Assembly (NCBI RefSeq): GCF_001575205.1
Contig: NZ_LSRE01000011.1
Span: 1 to 64,000, forward strand
Reading direction: 5' to 3'
DNA length: 64,000 bases
Source of the DNA: Tsukamurella pseudospumae
Lineage (GTDB): Bacteria; Actinomycetota; Actinomycetes; Mycobacteriales; Mycobacteriaceae
Part shown: piece after piece, positions 40,978-50,001 of the stretch
How the letters are laid out: each line of letters opens with the position of its first letter
How positions within the stretch are numbered: the stretch's first letter is position 1
The notes under the pieces: generated by a model
Databases searched by the model: none
Told to the model about the DNA's origin: nothing
The model's input: the letters and a program-made list of their open reading frames with translations, nothing else
Made by a program: the position numbers and the translations under genes

Positions 40978-42681
40978 TCACCAGTAGGAGTGGCGGGTGT
41001 GCGGGGGCAGCGGGGGCGGAATCGGCCCCGATGACGCCTCCGGCTGCACGAGATGAACCACCTGCAGGATGTGGAACTGCTCCTGATGGGTCACCGCGAG
41101 GCCGCCGTCGTCCAGCGATACCTGCATGTCCGTCCCCATGAACTGGAAGGGACGGAAGGTCCACCACAGATTCCCGTTCTCCTGCCGGAAGTCCGTCTCC
41201 GGCCGGTCCGCATCTGTGAGAACCCATGCAGCCGTGCAGTTGTCAGCAGCCCACGAGGCCCACTGGTTGACGCCCTTCTCCTTGTCCCAGAGCTTGCCCT
41301 CGGTGCGCCGGTTCCCGTCGTCGCCTATGTCCCGCAGACCGTCGAACATCCCGGGCAGGCCGTCGTACGCGATGCGCAGCGAGGGCCACGCCCAGCTCGG
41401 CTGCACCTGGAAGAACACGCAGTCGCCCGGCCGCGCGTTGTCGCGGATGTATCGCGCCGCATAGCTGAAATCGCTGCCGCCCGGCTTCGACAGCGGGCTG
41501 TGCTGCCACAGGTAGCCCGGGATCGCGGCCACCGTGAGCGCGACGAGCACCACTGCGCCCGCCACCCGCGGCCGCGGCAGGGCGCGCGCCACCGTCGTGA
41601 CCGCGGCGGCGAGCACCAGCACCACACCGGGCACCGTGAAGCTCACGTACCGCCCCACGTACGAGGGCACGACCGGCGAGACCAGCAGGATCGCCGCGAG
41701 CGGTACCAGCGCTCCCGCCAGTCCGTAGCGCACCGCGGGCCCCAGGTCCGACGGTGCCGCCCCCGCGGTCCGGGCGGGGCCGGCGACGCCGCGGCGCCAC
41801 CACAGGACCGCCGCGACGGCGATCACGAGCCACGCGGCCGCGGCGAAGGCGAGGGAATGGTCGAACCACTGGTCGACCATGACGTTCTGGAAGATCCGCC
41901 ACCCCGGCCAGCGCAGCCACGACACCTGATCGCGCTGGGTGGCCGCGAGGATCGCCACCGGGCTCGCGAGGACGATCGCGACGACCGACGCGATCACGGC
42001 CGGCCGGAGGACGGCGCGCGTGCGGGTCCGCGGGTCGGAGGCGAGGACGACCGCCACGGCGAGCGCGAGGGTCGCCGAGTAGAGGAACAGCACCGTGGCG
42101 AGGAGCAGCGCCGCACCGTAACCGAACCAGGCCCGCCGCATGACGGTCGCGCCTGACGTCGCGGCACCGGGGGCACCGGCCGCCGACGCCGCGCGGTGCG
42201 CCGCGATCAGGACGAGTGCCGCGGAGGCGATCACCCAGGAGTACGAGCGGGCCTCGACGCCGGCCCAGGTGATCCGGGGCAGGATCAGCGCGATAATCCC
42301 CGCGACCAGCGCGAAGACATCGCCGCCGAGCCGGCGGGCGAGGACGTAGCAGGCCGCCGTGGCCGCGCCGACGCCGAGCGCGGAGAAGGCCCGCAACGCG
42401 GTCTCGTCCATGCCGAATGCCAGGGAGAAGGTGCGCACGCACCAGTAGTAGAGGCCGTGCACCGCGTCGATGTTCGTCAGCAGGTGCCACAGCTCACCGG
42501 GCGAGCGGTCGATCGCGGACGCGGTGGCGAGCTCGTCGAACCACACCGAGGGCCGCCCGCCGTGCCACAGCGACAGCAGGACGCCGCCGAGCGCGAACGC
42601 CCAGGGAAGGAACAGTGCTCGCCGCGGCCAATGCCCCTCCCGATCTCGCCATCGCGGCCGCGGCCGCGGTGCCGAGGACAT
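40978..42681 (-). CDS. GT-C-type membrane glycosyltransferase, putative mannosyl/arabinosyltransferase
   Basis: A 567-residue protein with about ten membrane helices. Early text WHGGRPSVWFDELATASAID is the GT-C loop-1 Asp-Glu motif of family 39/DUF2029-like enzymes that use polyprenyl-phosphate sugars. The last 170 residues form an extracytoplasmic domain ending in a Pro-rich tail. It starts with ATG overlapping the gtrA-type stop (TGATG), so the two act as a pair. A role in mannan or arabinan side-chain addition is likely; the acceptor is unknown. Confidence 0.7.
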   Translation of the reverse strand: MSSAPRPRPRWRDREGHWPRRALFLPWAFALGGVLLSLWHGGRPSVWFDELATASAIDRSPGELWHLLTNIDAVHGLYYWCVRTFSLAFGMDETALRAFSALGVGAATAACYVLARRLGGDVFALVAGIIALILPRITWAGVEARSYSWVIASAALVLIAAHRAASAAGAPGAATSGATVMRRAWFGYGAALLLATVLFLYSATLALAVAVVLASDPRTRTRAVLRPAVIASVVAIVLASPVAILAATQRDQVSWLRWPGWRIFQNVMVDQWFDHSLAFAAAAWLVIAVAAVLWWRRGVAGPARTAGAAPSDLGPAVRYGLAGALVPLAAILLVSPVVPSYVGRYVSFTVPGVVLVLAAAVTTVARALPRPRVAGAVVLVALTVAAIPGYLWQHSPLSKPGGSDFSYAARYIRDNARPGDCVFFQVQPSWAWPSLRIAYDGLPGMFDGLRDIGDDGNRRTEGKLWDKEKGVNQWASWAADNCTAAWVLTDADRPETDFRQENGNLWWTFRPFQFMGTDMQVSLDDGGLAVTHQEQFHILQVVHLVQPEASSGPIPPPLPPHTRHSYW

Positions 42682-43118
42682 CACATCAACCGGAAGATCA
42701 CCGTGCGCTGCACAATGAAGTTCACCACGGTCGCGGTGCCCTGAGCGATCACGAAGGCGACGAGACGGTTGACGTAGCTCCCGATCCCGTCCTCCGGCGG
42801 CGGGAAGAGCGTGAAGAACGCCATGTACAGACCCAGCTGCACGCCGTACATCGCGATGTACAGAGCCCACACCGCGATCAACCGCTTGGTCGACGGCTCG
42901 GCCTTGAAGGTCCAGCGGCGGTTCAGCAGGTACGCGGTGGTGGTTCCGCAGATGAAGCCGATGGTCTTGGCGAGGGCCTCATCGAGCCCGAGGAACTTGC
43001 CGAGGAGCAGCGTGAGGCCGAAGTCCACGATCGCCGAGAAGCCACCGGTCACGATGAAGCGCACGAGTTGCGTCTTGAGATCGAGATGCTCCCGATCAGC
43101 GGCTTCGGAGGTGGTCAC
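42681..43118 (-). CDS. GtrA-family small membrane protein (Rv3789-like)
   Basis: A 145-residue protein with four helices. LVRFIVTGGFSAIVDFGLTL and TIGFICGTTTAYLLNRRWTF (with the NRxWTF motif) define the GtrA family. In mycobacteria the Rv3789 protein lies next to dprE1 and has been linked to decaprenylphosphoryl-arabinose handling. Here it is instead paired with a GT-C gene and lies 10 kb from dprE1. The GTG at 43118 was chosen as start. It probably flips or supplies a polyprenyl-linked sugar to its partner. Confidence 0.8.
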   Translation of the reverse strand: MTTSEAADREHLDLKTQLVRFIVTGGFSAIVDFGLTLLLGKFLGLDEALAKTIGFICGTTTAYLLNRRWTFKAEPSTKRLIAVWALYIAMYGVQLGLYMAFFTLFPPPEDGIGSYVNRLVAFVIAQGTATVVNFIVQRTVIFRLM

Positions 43119-43147
43119 GAGGTCATATCGTACCGACGGATCCTTCG

Positions 43148-43660
43148 TTATTCGAATACGTCGTCCTCGGCGGCGGCCCGCTCCTCGCTCTTGCGCTCGC
43201 GGGAGGCGAGCACGCGCAGGGCGACGAAAGCCGCGCCGGCGCCCACGACACCGCCGACCAGGCCGCCCGCGAGCGTGCCCAGGTCGCGGAACCGGCCGCC
43301 CTCGTGCAGCAGGATCAGGATCAGCGCCGCGAGCCCGAGGGGGATCGTGGTCGCCAGGGATATCCACCGCCGCCGACCGCGGTTGAACATGCTCAGCACC
43401 TGGCTCAGGGGCACCCCGTGCCGCCGGCAGTACCGCTGCACCGCCGTCATCTGGATCGCCCCCGGCGCGACGAGCGCGAGCAGCGCGGCTGCCACCGCGC
43501 CCTCGGCCGCCGCGACGATCGCCACCCCGAAGAAGGCGTAGATGCTCCAGAAGGAGGCGATCGCATTGGCGCGGTAGTACTCGTCCCGGTTGCGCTCGTC
43601 GCCCCAGGCGGGGTCCGACGGGGCCAGGATGAACTCCTCGAGCTTCGTATCAGCGGACAT
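43148..43660 (-). CDS. Small membrane protein coupled to an XRE regulator
   Basis: A 170-residue protein with four helices, for example ANAIASFWSIYAFFGVAIVA and LGTLAGGLVGGVVGAGAAFV. The N-terminal segment LAPSDPAWGDERNRDEYYRA is hydrophilic. The start overlaps the end of the XRE gene by 11 bp. Pairs of a tiny XRE regulator and a DUF-type membrane protein are common in Gram-positive bacteria and are thought to be self-regulating. No function is assigned. Confidence 0.7.
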   Translation of the reverse strand: MSADTKLEEFILAPSDPAWGDERNRDEYYRANAIASFWSIYAFFGVAIVAAAEGAVAAALLALVAPGAIQMTAVQRYCRRHGVPLSQVLSMFNRGRRRWISLATTIPLGLAALILILLHEGGRFRDLGTLAGGLVGGVVGAGAAFVALRVLASRERKSEERAAAEDDVFE

Positions 43661-43877
43661 GACTCTCCTCCTCCAGCGGAAAAAGCAATTCGACGGTGCT
43701 GTCGAGGGCCCGGGCGATCTTCAACGCCAGGTACACGCTGGGCGCGTAGTCGCCCTTCTCGACCGAGACCACCGTCTGACGGCTCACGCCGACGACGACG
43801 GCCAGCTCGGCCTGGGTGATGCGCTGGGCGCGTCGCCGCGCCCGCACCGGGTTCTCATCCTCCACGCACATAGTCAA
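43650..43877 (-). CDS. Small XRE-family transcriptional regulator
   Basis: A 75-residue single-domain HTH protein. RAQRITQAELAVVVGVSRQT is the Cro/C1 HTH, followed by KGDYAPSVYLALKIARALDS, the usual YozG/YgzD-type continuation. The ATG is at 43877 or 43871. Two TCAAG-N4-CTTGA repeats overlap its start and promoter, so autorepression is likely. It is translationally coupled to the membrane protein gene. Confidence 0.85.
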   Translation of the reverse strand: MTMCVEDENPVRARRRAQRITQAELAVVVGVSRQTVVSVEKGDYAPSVYLALKIARALDSTVELLFPLEEESHVR

Positions 43878-43914
43878 GCAGACTTGACATTTCTATGTCA
43901 AGCCTTCTTGACAT
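43873..43914. promoter_or_regulatory. Twin inverted-repeat operators for the XRE regulator
   Basis: GTCAAGCAGACTTGACA at 43873 and TGTCAAGCCTTCTTGACAT at 43896 both show TCAAG-N4-CTTGA, about 23 bp apart (two helical turns). They lie over the start and promoter of the small XRE gene, as expected for autoregulation. Confidence 0.8.
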
Positions 43915-44013
43915 CGCGACTCGAGCGCGTCGCGATACGCAGGTTTCGTCTCAGTTCTGCCCGATTCCGGGCAGATAATTGACACGGCACCGTCGAACCC
44001 GCAAGATCGAGGC

Positions 44014-44274
44014 GTGCCGGACAGCGACCTCGTGGATCACATCGCGCGGACCACGGGGCTCTCGGCCGCCGAGGCCGGGCGCGTGATCGACGATGTCACG
44101 GCCTACTACCGGGAACCCGTCGAGGAGTTCGTCCGCCGCCGCCACAGCGCCCTGCAGGGCCGCGGGGCGAAGAACGCGGAGATCTTCGCGACCCTGTCCG
44201 ACGAGCTGCGCAGCAGGCTCGTCGCCGCGCCCGATCTCACCGAGCGGCAGCTGCGCCGTCTCATCTACAGCTAG
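44014..44274 (+). CDS. Conserved small hypothetical protein upstream of glmS
   Basis: An 86-residue protein starting with GTG, 15 bp before glmS. It begins DSDLVDHIARTTGLSAAEAG, which looks like a short HTH or death-domain-like fold, and continues YYREPVEEFVRRRHSALQGR. It resembles small actinobacterial proteins of unknown role found near glmS. Co-transcription with glmS is likely from the spacing. Confidence 0.7.
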   Translation: MPDSDLVDHIARTTGLSAAEAGRVIDDVTAYYREPVEEFVRRRHSALQGRGAKNAEIFATLSDELRSRLVAAPDLTERQLRRLIYS

Positions 44275-44289
44275 GAGCCCCACCCCAGC

Positions 44290-46110
44290 ATGTGCGGAAT
44301 CGTCGGATACATCGGTGGCCAGACGGCCGTGGACATCCTCGTCGACGGGCTCACCCAGCTCGAGTACCGCGGGTACGACTCGGCGGGCATCGCGGTCCTC
44401 GGCCCGTCGGGCGCCAAGCGAGTGCGCAGCGTCGGCCGCGTCCGCGATCTCGAGGCGGCGCTGCCCAAGCGGCTGGCGGGCAAGACCGGCATCGGCCACA
44501 CCCGGTGGGCCACGCACGGCGCTCCCTCGGAGCCGAACGCCCACCCGCACACCGACGTGACCGAGCGGATCTTCGTGGTGCACAACGGCATCATCGACAA
44601 CGCCCGGGACCTCCGCCTCGAACTCGAGGCCGACGGGGTGGAGCTCACCTCCGACACCGACACCGAGGCGGTCGCGCACCTCATCGCCCGCACCGGCGCG
44701 GACAACCTGGAGGACGCCGTCCGGCAGACCCTGGCCCGGCTCAGCGGCACCTACGCACTGGCCGTGATCGACACCGAGCACCCCGACCGGATCGTCGTGG
44801 CCCGCAACGGCTCGCCGCTGATCCTCGGCGTGGGCGACAAGGAGATGTTCGTCGCCTCCGACATCTCCGCCGTGGTGCGGCACACCAGCCAGGTGGTCCA
44901 CCTGGACGACGGCGAGTGCGCCACCGTCACCGCGTCCGGGTTCCGCATGTTCAACGCCGACGACAACCGCGCCGTCGCGAAGTCGGCCACCACCGTGGAC
45001 ATCTCGCCCGACGACCTGGAGCTGGGCAACCACAGCCACTTCATGCTCAAGGAGATCGCCGAGCAGCCCTTCTCGCTCGAGCGGATGCTCTCCGGCCGGC
45101 TCGACGAACGGTTCGCCACCGCCCGCCTCGACGGCCTGAACCTGGATGCGCAGGCGATGCGCCGGTTCAAGCGCGTCAAGATCCTCGGTTGCGGCAGTGC
45201 CTATTACATGGGTCAGCTCGGCGCGTCGCTCATCGAGGAGCTCGCGCGCATCCCCGCGGACGCCGAGCCCGCCAGTGAGTTCCGTTACCGCAACCCGATC
45301 GTCGAGCCCGACACCCTGTACGTCGCCGTGAGCCAGTCGGGCGAGACCGCCGACACCGCGTTCGCGGTGCAGGAGGTCAAGCGCAAGGGCGGCACCATCG
45401 TCGGCCTGGTCAACGTGGTCGGCTCGACCATCGCGCGCGAGGTCTCGGGCGGCATCTACCTGCACGCCGGGCCCGAGGTCTCCGTCGCCTCCACCAAGGC
45501 CAATACGCACATGGCGGTCGGCTTCGCTCTGCTCGCGCTCGCCCTGGGCCGCGTCCGCGACCTCTCCATCACCGACGGTACGCGGATCGTCAAGGGCCTC
45601 AAGGCCCTCCCTGCGCAGATCGGTGAGATCATCGACGCCCCCGGCGATGTCGAGCAGGCCGCGAAGCTGCTCGCCGAGGCGCCGAGCCTGTTCTTCATCG
45701 GCCGGGTGCGCGGGTACCCGACCGCCCGCGAGGGCGCGCAGAAGTTCAAGGAGATCAGCTACCGGCACGCCGAGGCGTACCAGGCCTCCGAGCTCAAGCA
45801 CGGCCCGCTCGCGCTGATCAACCCGGAGATGCCGACCGTCGCGATCGTGCCGGACGACGAGCTGCTCGACCGCAACATCGGTGCCCTGCACGAGATCGCG
45901 GCCCGCGGCGGCGACATCGTGGCGATCACCAACCCGGGCGTCGACCTGCCCGAGTCCAAGGTGACGCTGACGGTGCCCAAGAACGAGCCCGAGCTGGACC
46001 CGATCCTGCTGATGATCCCGACCCAGCTGCTGGCCTACTACGCGGCGCTGAGCCTGGGCCTCAACATCGACCGCCCCCGGAACCTGGCGAAGTCGGTCAC
46101 CGTCGAATAG
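44290..46110 (+). CDS. glmS: Glutamine-fructose-6-phosphate aminotransferase GlmS
   Basis: A 606-residue enzyme, full length. Cys2 is the glutaminase nucleophile (MCGIVGYIGG), with GIGHTRWATHG and a sugar-isomerase half containing GCGSAYYMGQ and SQSGETADT. The C-terminus ends KSVTVE. It makes glucosamine-6-phosphate for peptidoglycan and the arabinogalactan linker. It is preceded by a small hypothetical gene and is convergent with the ectoine operon, with 12 bp between stops. No ribozyme-type leader is visible. Confidence 0.97.
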   Translation: MCGIVGYIGGQTAVDILVDGLTQLEYRGYDSAGIAVLGPSGAKRVRSVGRVRDLEAALPKRLAGKTGIGHTRWATHGAPSEPNAHPHTDVTERIFVVHNGIIDNARDLRLELEADGVELTSDTDTEAVAHLIARTGADNLEDAVRQTLARLSGTYALAVIDTEHPDRIVVARNGSPLILGVGDKEMFVASDISAVVRHTSQVVHLDDGECATVTASGFRMFNADDNRAVAKSATTVDISPDDLELGNHSHFMLKEIAEQPFSLERMLSGRLDERFATARLDGLNLDAQAMRRFKRVKILGCGSAYYMGQLGASLIEELARIPADAEPASEFRYRNPIVEPDTLYVAVSQSGETADTAFAVQEVKRKGGTIVGLVNVVGSTIAREVSGGIYLHAGPEVSVASTKANTHMAVGFALLALALGRVRDLSITDGTRIVKGLKALPAQIGEIIDAPGDVEQAAKLLAEAPSLFFIGRVRGYPTAREGAQKFKEISYRHAEAYQASELKHGPLALINPEMPTVAIVPDDELLDRNIGALHEIAARGGDIVAITNPGVDLPESKVTLTVPKNEPELDPILLMIPTQLLAYYAALSLGLNIDRPRNLAKSVTVE

Positions 46111-46122
46111 GCCGCCACACGG

Positions 46123-47502
46123 TCAGTCCCGCTTCGGCCCCACCCACACCTGCTGAGCGTTGACGAACTCGTGGATACCCGCGCGGCCCAGCTCGCGGCC
46201 GTAGCCGGAGCGCTTCACACCGCCACTGGGCAGCCGCGGGTCGGTCTTGACGATGCCGTTGACGCTGACCTGTCCGGCCTCCAGGTCGCGGGCCATGGCC
46301 TCGCCGCGCGCGGCGTCGGTCCAGACGCTCGCCGCGAGGCCGTACGGGGTGGCGTTCGCGAGGTCGAGGGCATGCTCGGCGTCGACCGCCGTCATCACCG
46401 CGGCGACGGGGCCGAAGGTCTCCTCGGCACATGCGGCCATGCCCGGGCGCACGCCGGTCAGCAGAGTCGGCGGGTAGTAGAAGCCCGGGGCGTCGGGCAC
46501 CGTCCCGCCCAGGAGGCAGGTCGCGCCGGCGGTGACGGTCTCGGTGACCTGACGGTGCAGGTTCTCGCGCAGGTCGGCACGCGCGATCGGGCCCACCTGG
46601 GTGTCGTCGTGCCGGGGATCGCCCATCCGCAGCGCGGCGAGCCGCGTGCGCAGGGCCTCGACGAACTCGTCGAGCACCGGCCGCTCGACGATGATCCGCT
46701 TGGCCGCGATGCAGGACTGCCCCGCGTTGATGATCCGGGACAGGGCCAGCGTCTCGGCCGCGGACTCGATGTCGGCGTCCGCCAGCACGATCGACGGGTC
46801 CGACCCGCCCAGTTCCAGCACGGCGGGCTTGATCTCCGACGCGGCCACGGACGCCACCGCGGCGCCGGCGCGATCGGACCCGGTGAAGGAGACGGCCCGG
46901 ATCCGGCGGTCCCGGATCACCCCGGCCACGTCGGCCGTGGCCGCCGGGAGGGAGGCGAAGACACCGTCGGGCGCCCCGACCGCGCGGAAGGCACCCGCGA
47001 TCGCGGCGGCGCAGCCCGGCACGTGCGGGTCGTGCTTCATGACCGCGGTGTTGCCCGCCATGAGCGCGGGCGCGCAGAACCGGAAGGCCAGCCAGAACGG
47101 GGCGTTCCACGGCAGCACGCCGAGTACCGGGCCGAGCGGCAGGTACTGCACGTAACTGGACGTGGCATCGGATTCGACGGACTCCGCCGCCAGGTACTGC
47201 TCGCCGTGCTCGGCGTAGTGCTCCGCCGCCCACGCCGCCTTGATCACCTCGCCGCGCGCCTCGGTGATGGGCTTGCCCATCTCCTCGGTCATCACGTACG
47301 CGTAATCCTCTACACCCCTGCGGAGTTCGGCACCCACTGCGCGCAGCAGCTTCGCCCGGTCGGCGAATCCGGTCCGCCGCCAGTCGACGAAGGCGGATTC
47401 GGCACGCTCGAGCGTCGTCTCGATCTCCACGGGCCCGGCGGCCGGAACCTCGCGGATCCGGTCACCGGTCGAGGGATCGATCACGGTCAGCATCGTGGTC
47501 AT
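46123..47502 (-). CDS. doeC: Aldehyde dehydrogenase of ectoine catabolism (aspartate-semialdehyde/DoeC-type)
   Basis: A 459-residue aldehyde dehydrogenase similar to succinate-semialdehyde dehydrogenases. It has LGVLPWNAPFW, SFTGSDRAG, the base Glu in VLELGGSDPS and the nucleophile Cys in INAGQSCIAAKR. In this operon it would oxidise aspartate semialdehyde (from diaminobutyrate transamination) to aspartate. Its ATG overlaps the doeA stop (ATGA). The symbol is given from operon context; the sequence alone only shows a semialdehyde-type ALDH. Confidence 0.8.
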   Translation of the reverse strand: MTTMLTVIDPSTGDRIREVPAAGPVEIETTLERAESAFVDWRRTGFADRAKLLRAVGAELRRGVEDYAYVMTEEMGKPITEARGEVIKAAWAAEHYAEHGEQYLAAESVESDATSSYVQYLPLGPVLGVLPWNAPFWLAFRFCAPALMAGNTAVMKHDPHVPGCAAAIAGAFRAVGAPDGVFASLPAATADVAGVIRDRRIRAVSFTGSDRAGAAVASVAASEIKPAVLELGGSDPSIVLADADIESAAETLALSRIINAGQSCIAAKRIIVERPVLDEFVEALRTRLAALRMGDPRHDDTQVGPIARADLRENLHRQVTETVTAGATCLLGGTVPDAPGFYYPPTLLTGVRPGMAACAEETFGPVAAVMTAVDAEHALDLANATPYGLAASVWTDAARGEAMARDLEAGQVSVNGIVKTDPRLPSGGVKRSGYGRELGRAGIHEFVNAQQVWVGPKRD

Positions 47503-48716
47503 GGCAGCACCTCCTCGGTCGTTTCCTGTTGGGTCGCACCGTCGCCGGCGGAACCGTCGTGCACGGTGAAGTCCTCGTCCAGCGTGAAGAAGGACTCGCA
47601 TCCGTCGTCGGTGATCCGAATGGTGTCGGAGATGCCGACGGTCTTGTCGCCGTCGACGCCCCACATCCACGGGATCACGTGGAAGGTCATGCCCGGTTCC
47701 AGTGCGGTGAAGTCACCCGGGTTCAGCGACAGGATGTAGCCCTCGTCCCACGACGGCGGGAAGGCGATCCCGATCGAGTAGCCGGACCGGGTGACCAGCC
47801 GCGCCCCGACCGTGTTGTCCGAGATGATGCGCCGTACCAGCGAATCGGCGTCGGAGACCGTCATTCCCGGACGCATCAGCGACTTCAGCTCCGAGAGTGC
47901 CAGCTTCATCCGCTCCTGCGCCTCGAGCATGGTGCCCGACAGATCCCCGTTGACGACGGTGCGCATGAGCGCCGCGTGGTAGCGGCGATAGCAGCCGCCG
48001 ACCTCGAGGAAGACGTGCTCCCCCGGCTCGATGGTGCGGCCCTCCCAGGTGGCGTGTCCGATCATCGACCGCGGGCCCGACGCGACATAGGGCATCACGG
48101 CGGGGAATTCGCCGCCCGCCCGGAACATCGCGGCGCTGATCGCCGCCGCTACGTCGTTCTCGGTGTTGCCGGGAACGGCGGCCTCCAACCCGGCGGCCAT
48201 GCCGGCCTCCGCCGCGTGGGCGGCCTTGCGCATCACCGCGATCTCGGCGTCGGACTTGCGCGCCCGGCCGGCCTCGACGATGCCGAAGCAGTCCATGAGC
48301 ACCCCCTGCTGGAACGAGGTGTGCACGCGGTCCTGCTGGTAGGCGGGGAAGAAGTAGCTGTTGCGCTCGTAGCCCACGCGCTTCGTGCCGAGGCCGCCCT
48401 CCTTGAGGGTGAGCACCAGTTCCTGGATGGCGTCGCCCGTATCGGGGTACGGCCGGGTGCGCTCGACCCAGGTCCGCGCGATCACGTTGGACTCCTCCAT
48501 CGCGCGGGTGATCATGACGGGCTCGTCGTCGAGCGGGACCACCAGCGCCTGGAAGAAGGAGTACCCGGTGGTCTGGTAGTCGGTGAGGTACATGAGGTTC
48601 TCGGGATCGGTGATCACCACCGCGTCCAACCCGCGGCGCTCCATCCGCTCCCGCAGTTCGCCCAGGCGCCGCTCGTACTCCTCGGGAGGGAAGGTCATGT
48701 CGTCGCGCGCCCTCAT
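47499..48716 (-). CDS. doeA: Ectoine hydrolase DoeA (M24 family)
   Basis: A 405-residue pita-bread-fold protein of the M24 creatinase/prolidase family. MYLTDYQTTGYSFFQALVVP and GPRSMIGHATWEGRTIEPGE are typical of ectoine hydrolases and related aminohydrolases. Not all metal ligands of true peptidases are visible, as is usual for this branch. It opens the ring of ectoine to N-acetyl-diaminobutyrate. It overlaps the aminotransferase gene by 4 bp and the ALDH gene by 4 bp. Confidence 0.85.
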   Translation of the reverse strand: MRARDDMTFPPEEYERRLGELRERMERRGLDAVVITDPENLMYLTDYQTTGYSFFQALVVPLDDEPVMITRAMEESNVIARTWVERTRPYPDTGDAIQELVLTLKEGGLGTKRVGYERNSYFFPAYQQDRVHTSFQQGVLMDCFGIVEAGRARKSDAEIAVMRKAAHAAEAGMAAGLEAAVPGNTENDVAAAISAAMFRAGGEFPAVMPYVASGPRSMIGHATWEGRTIEPGEHVFLEVGGCYRRYHAALMRTVVNGDLSGTMLEAQERMKLALSELKSLMRPGMTVSDADSLVRRIISDNTVGARLVTRSGYSIGIAFPPSWDEGYILSLNPGDFTALEPGMTFHVIPWMWGVDGDKTVGISDTIRITDDGCESFFTLDEDFTVHDGSAGDGATQQETTEEVLP

Positions 48717-49966
48717 CGGGCCACCTCCGCCACGGCGCCCTTCAGGATGTCGAGCCCCGCGGCCAGGTCCTCGTCGGGGATCGTCAGCGGTGGAATGAGT
48801 TTGAGCACCCGGCCGCCGCTACCGCAGGGGCCGATGAGCAATCCCGCGTCGAAGCAGGCCTTCTGCACGGCCTTGGCGAAGGCACCATCGCCGGTGTCCA
48901 GCGCCTGCATCATGCCCTTGCCGCGCACCTCCCAGTCCCGGTCCGGGTGGGCCGCGGCGATCGCCGCGAGCTTCTCGCGCATCGTCTCGCCCTTCACCGC
49001 AACGGCGGTCATCAGCTCGTCGTCGGCGAAGTAGTCGAGGGCGACGGTGCCCGCCACCATCGACAGACCCTGCCCGCGGAAGGTGCCGGTGTGCGCGCCG
49101 GGGGACCAGTGCGCGTCGACCGCGGGCCTGTTGAGGTTCATGGCGATCGGCGTGCCGTAGCCGCCGAGCCCCTTGGCCAGGGTGATCACGTCGGGGTCGA
49201 GGCCGTAGCCGTCGAAGCTGAAGTAGCTGCCGGTGCGGCCGCAGCCGGCCTGGATGTCGTCGATGATGAAGAGCGCGCCGGTCTCGCGCGCGAGGTCCTG
49301 CACCGCGTGCAGCCAGTCGGAGCTCGCGACGTTCACACCGCCCTCGGCCTGCACGGCCTCCACGAGGAAGGCCGCGGGCGCGGTGTGCCCGCTCGACGGA
49401 TCCGCCAGGGCCGCGGCGTAGTCGGCGAGCGCGGCCTTCCCGCCGGGCGCGGTCTCGAAGGGCAGCCGGACGACATCGCGCAGGGGCACGCCCGCCCATT
49501 GACGGAAGGCCTCGTTCGCGGTCGCGGCGAGCGCGCCGAGGGTCATGCCGTGGAAGCCGTGGCTGAAGGCCACCACCTCGCGCCGACCGGTGACCAGCCG
49601 CGCCAGCTTGAGGGCCGCCTCGACCGCGTTGGTCCCGGTCGGGCCGGTGAACTGCATGCGGTGGTCCATGCCGCGCGGGGCGAGGATCACGTCGTGGAAG
49701 CGGGTGAGGAAGTCGCGTTTGGTGGTGGTGTAGGTGTCGAGGCTGTGCGCCACTCCGTCGGCTTCGAGGAAGTCGATCATGGCGCGCTTCATGTTCGGGT
49801 TGTTGTGTCCGAAGTTGAGCACGCCGGCGCCGGCGAAGAAGTCGATGTAGCTCTTCCCGGCCTCGTCCACCTGTCGGGCGTTCGACGCGGACGCGAAGAC
49901 GGTGGGGAAGTTCCGGCAGTAGCCGCGGACTTCCGATTCCCAGTTCTCGAATGCAGTGGTGTCCAT
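48713..49966 (-). CDS. doeD: Diaminobutyrate-2-oxoglutarate aminotransferase (DoeD)
   Basis: A 417-residue class III aminotransferase. FFAGAGVLNFGHNNPNMKRA is shared with EctB-type enzymes, IIDDIQAGCGRTG holds the PLP-binding Asp and ITLAKGLGGYGTPIAMN the Schiff-base Lys. It resembles EctB, but its place with doeA and doeB2 rather than ectA/ectC points to the catabolic DoeD role. It converts diaminobutyrate to aspartate semialdehyde. It overlaps doeA by 4 bp. Confidence 0.85.
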   Translation of the reverse strand: MDTTAFENWESEVRGYCRNFPTVFASASNARQVDEAGKSYIDFFAGAGVLNFGHNNPNMKRAMIDFLEADGVAHSLDTYTTTKRDFLTRFHDVILAPRGMDHRMQFTGPTGTNAVEAALKLARLVTGRREVVAFSHGFHGMTLGALAATANEAFRQWAGVPLRDVVRLPFETAPGGKAALADYAAALADPSSGHTAPAAFLVEAVQAEGGVNVASSDWLHAVQDLARETGALFIIDDIQAGCGRTGSYFSFDGYGLDPDVITLAKGLGGYGTPIAMNLNRPAVDAHWSPGAHTGTFRGQGLSMVAGTVALDYFADDELMTAVAVKGETMREKLAAIAAAHPDRDWEVRGKGMMQALDTGDGAFAKAVQKACFDAGLLIGPCGSGGRVLKLIPPLTIPDEDLAAGLDILKGAVAEVAR

Positions 49967-50001
49967 GCGAATCCCTTTCGTTCCGTGCGAGTGACTTCCG
50001 T

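Noticed and set aside
40978-42681. Naming the GT-C protein after a specific mycobacterial enzyme
   Set aside because: The GT-C fold and loop motif are visible, but sequence memory is not enough to pick one orthologue.
44275-44289. glmS ribozyme upstream of glmS
   Set aside because: Only 15 bp separate the upstream gene from glmS, so there is no room for a ribozyme.
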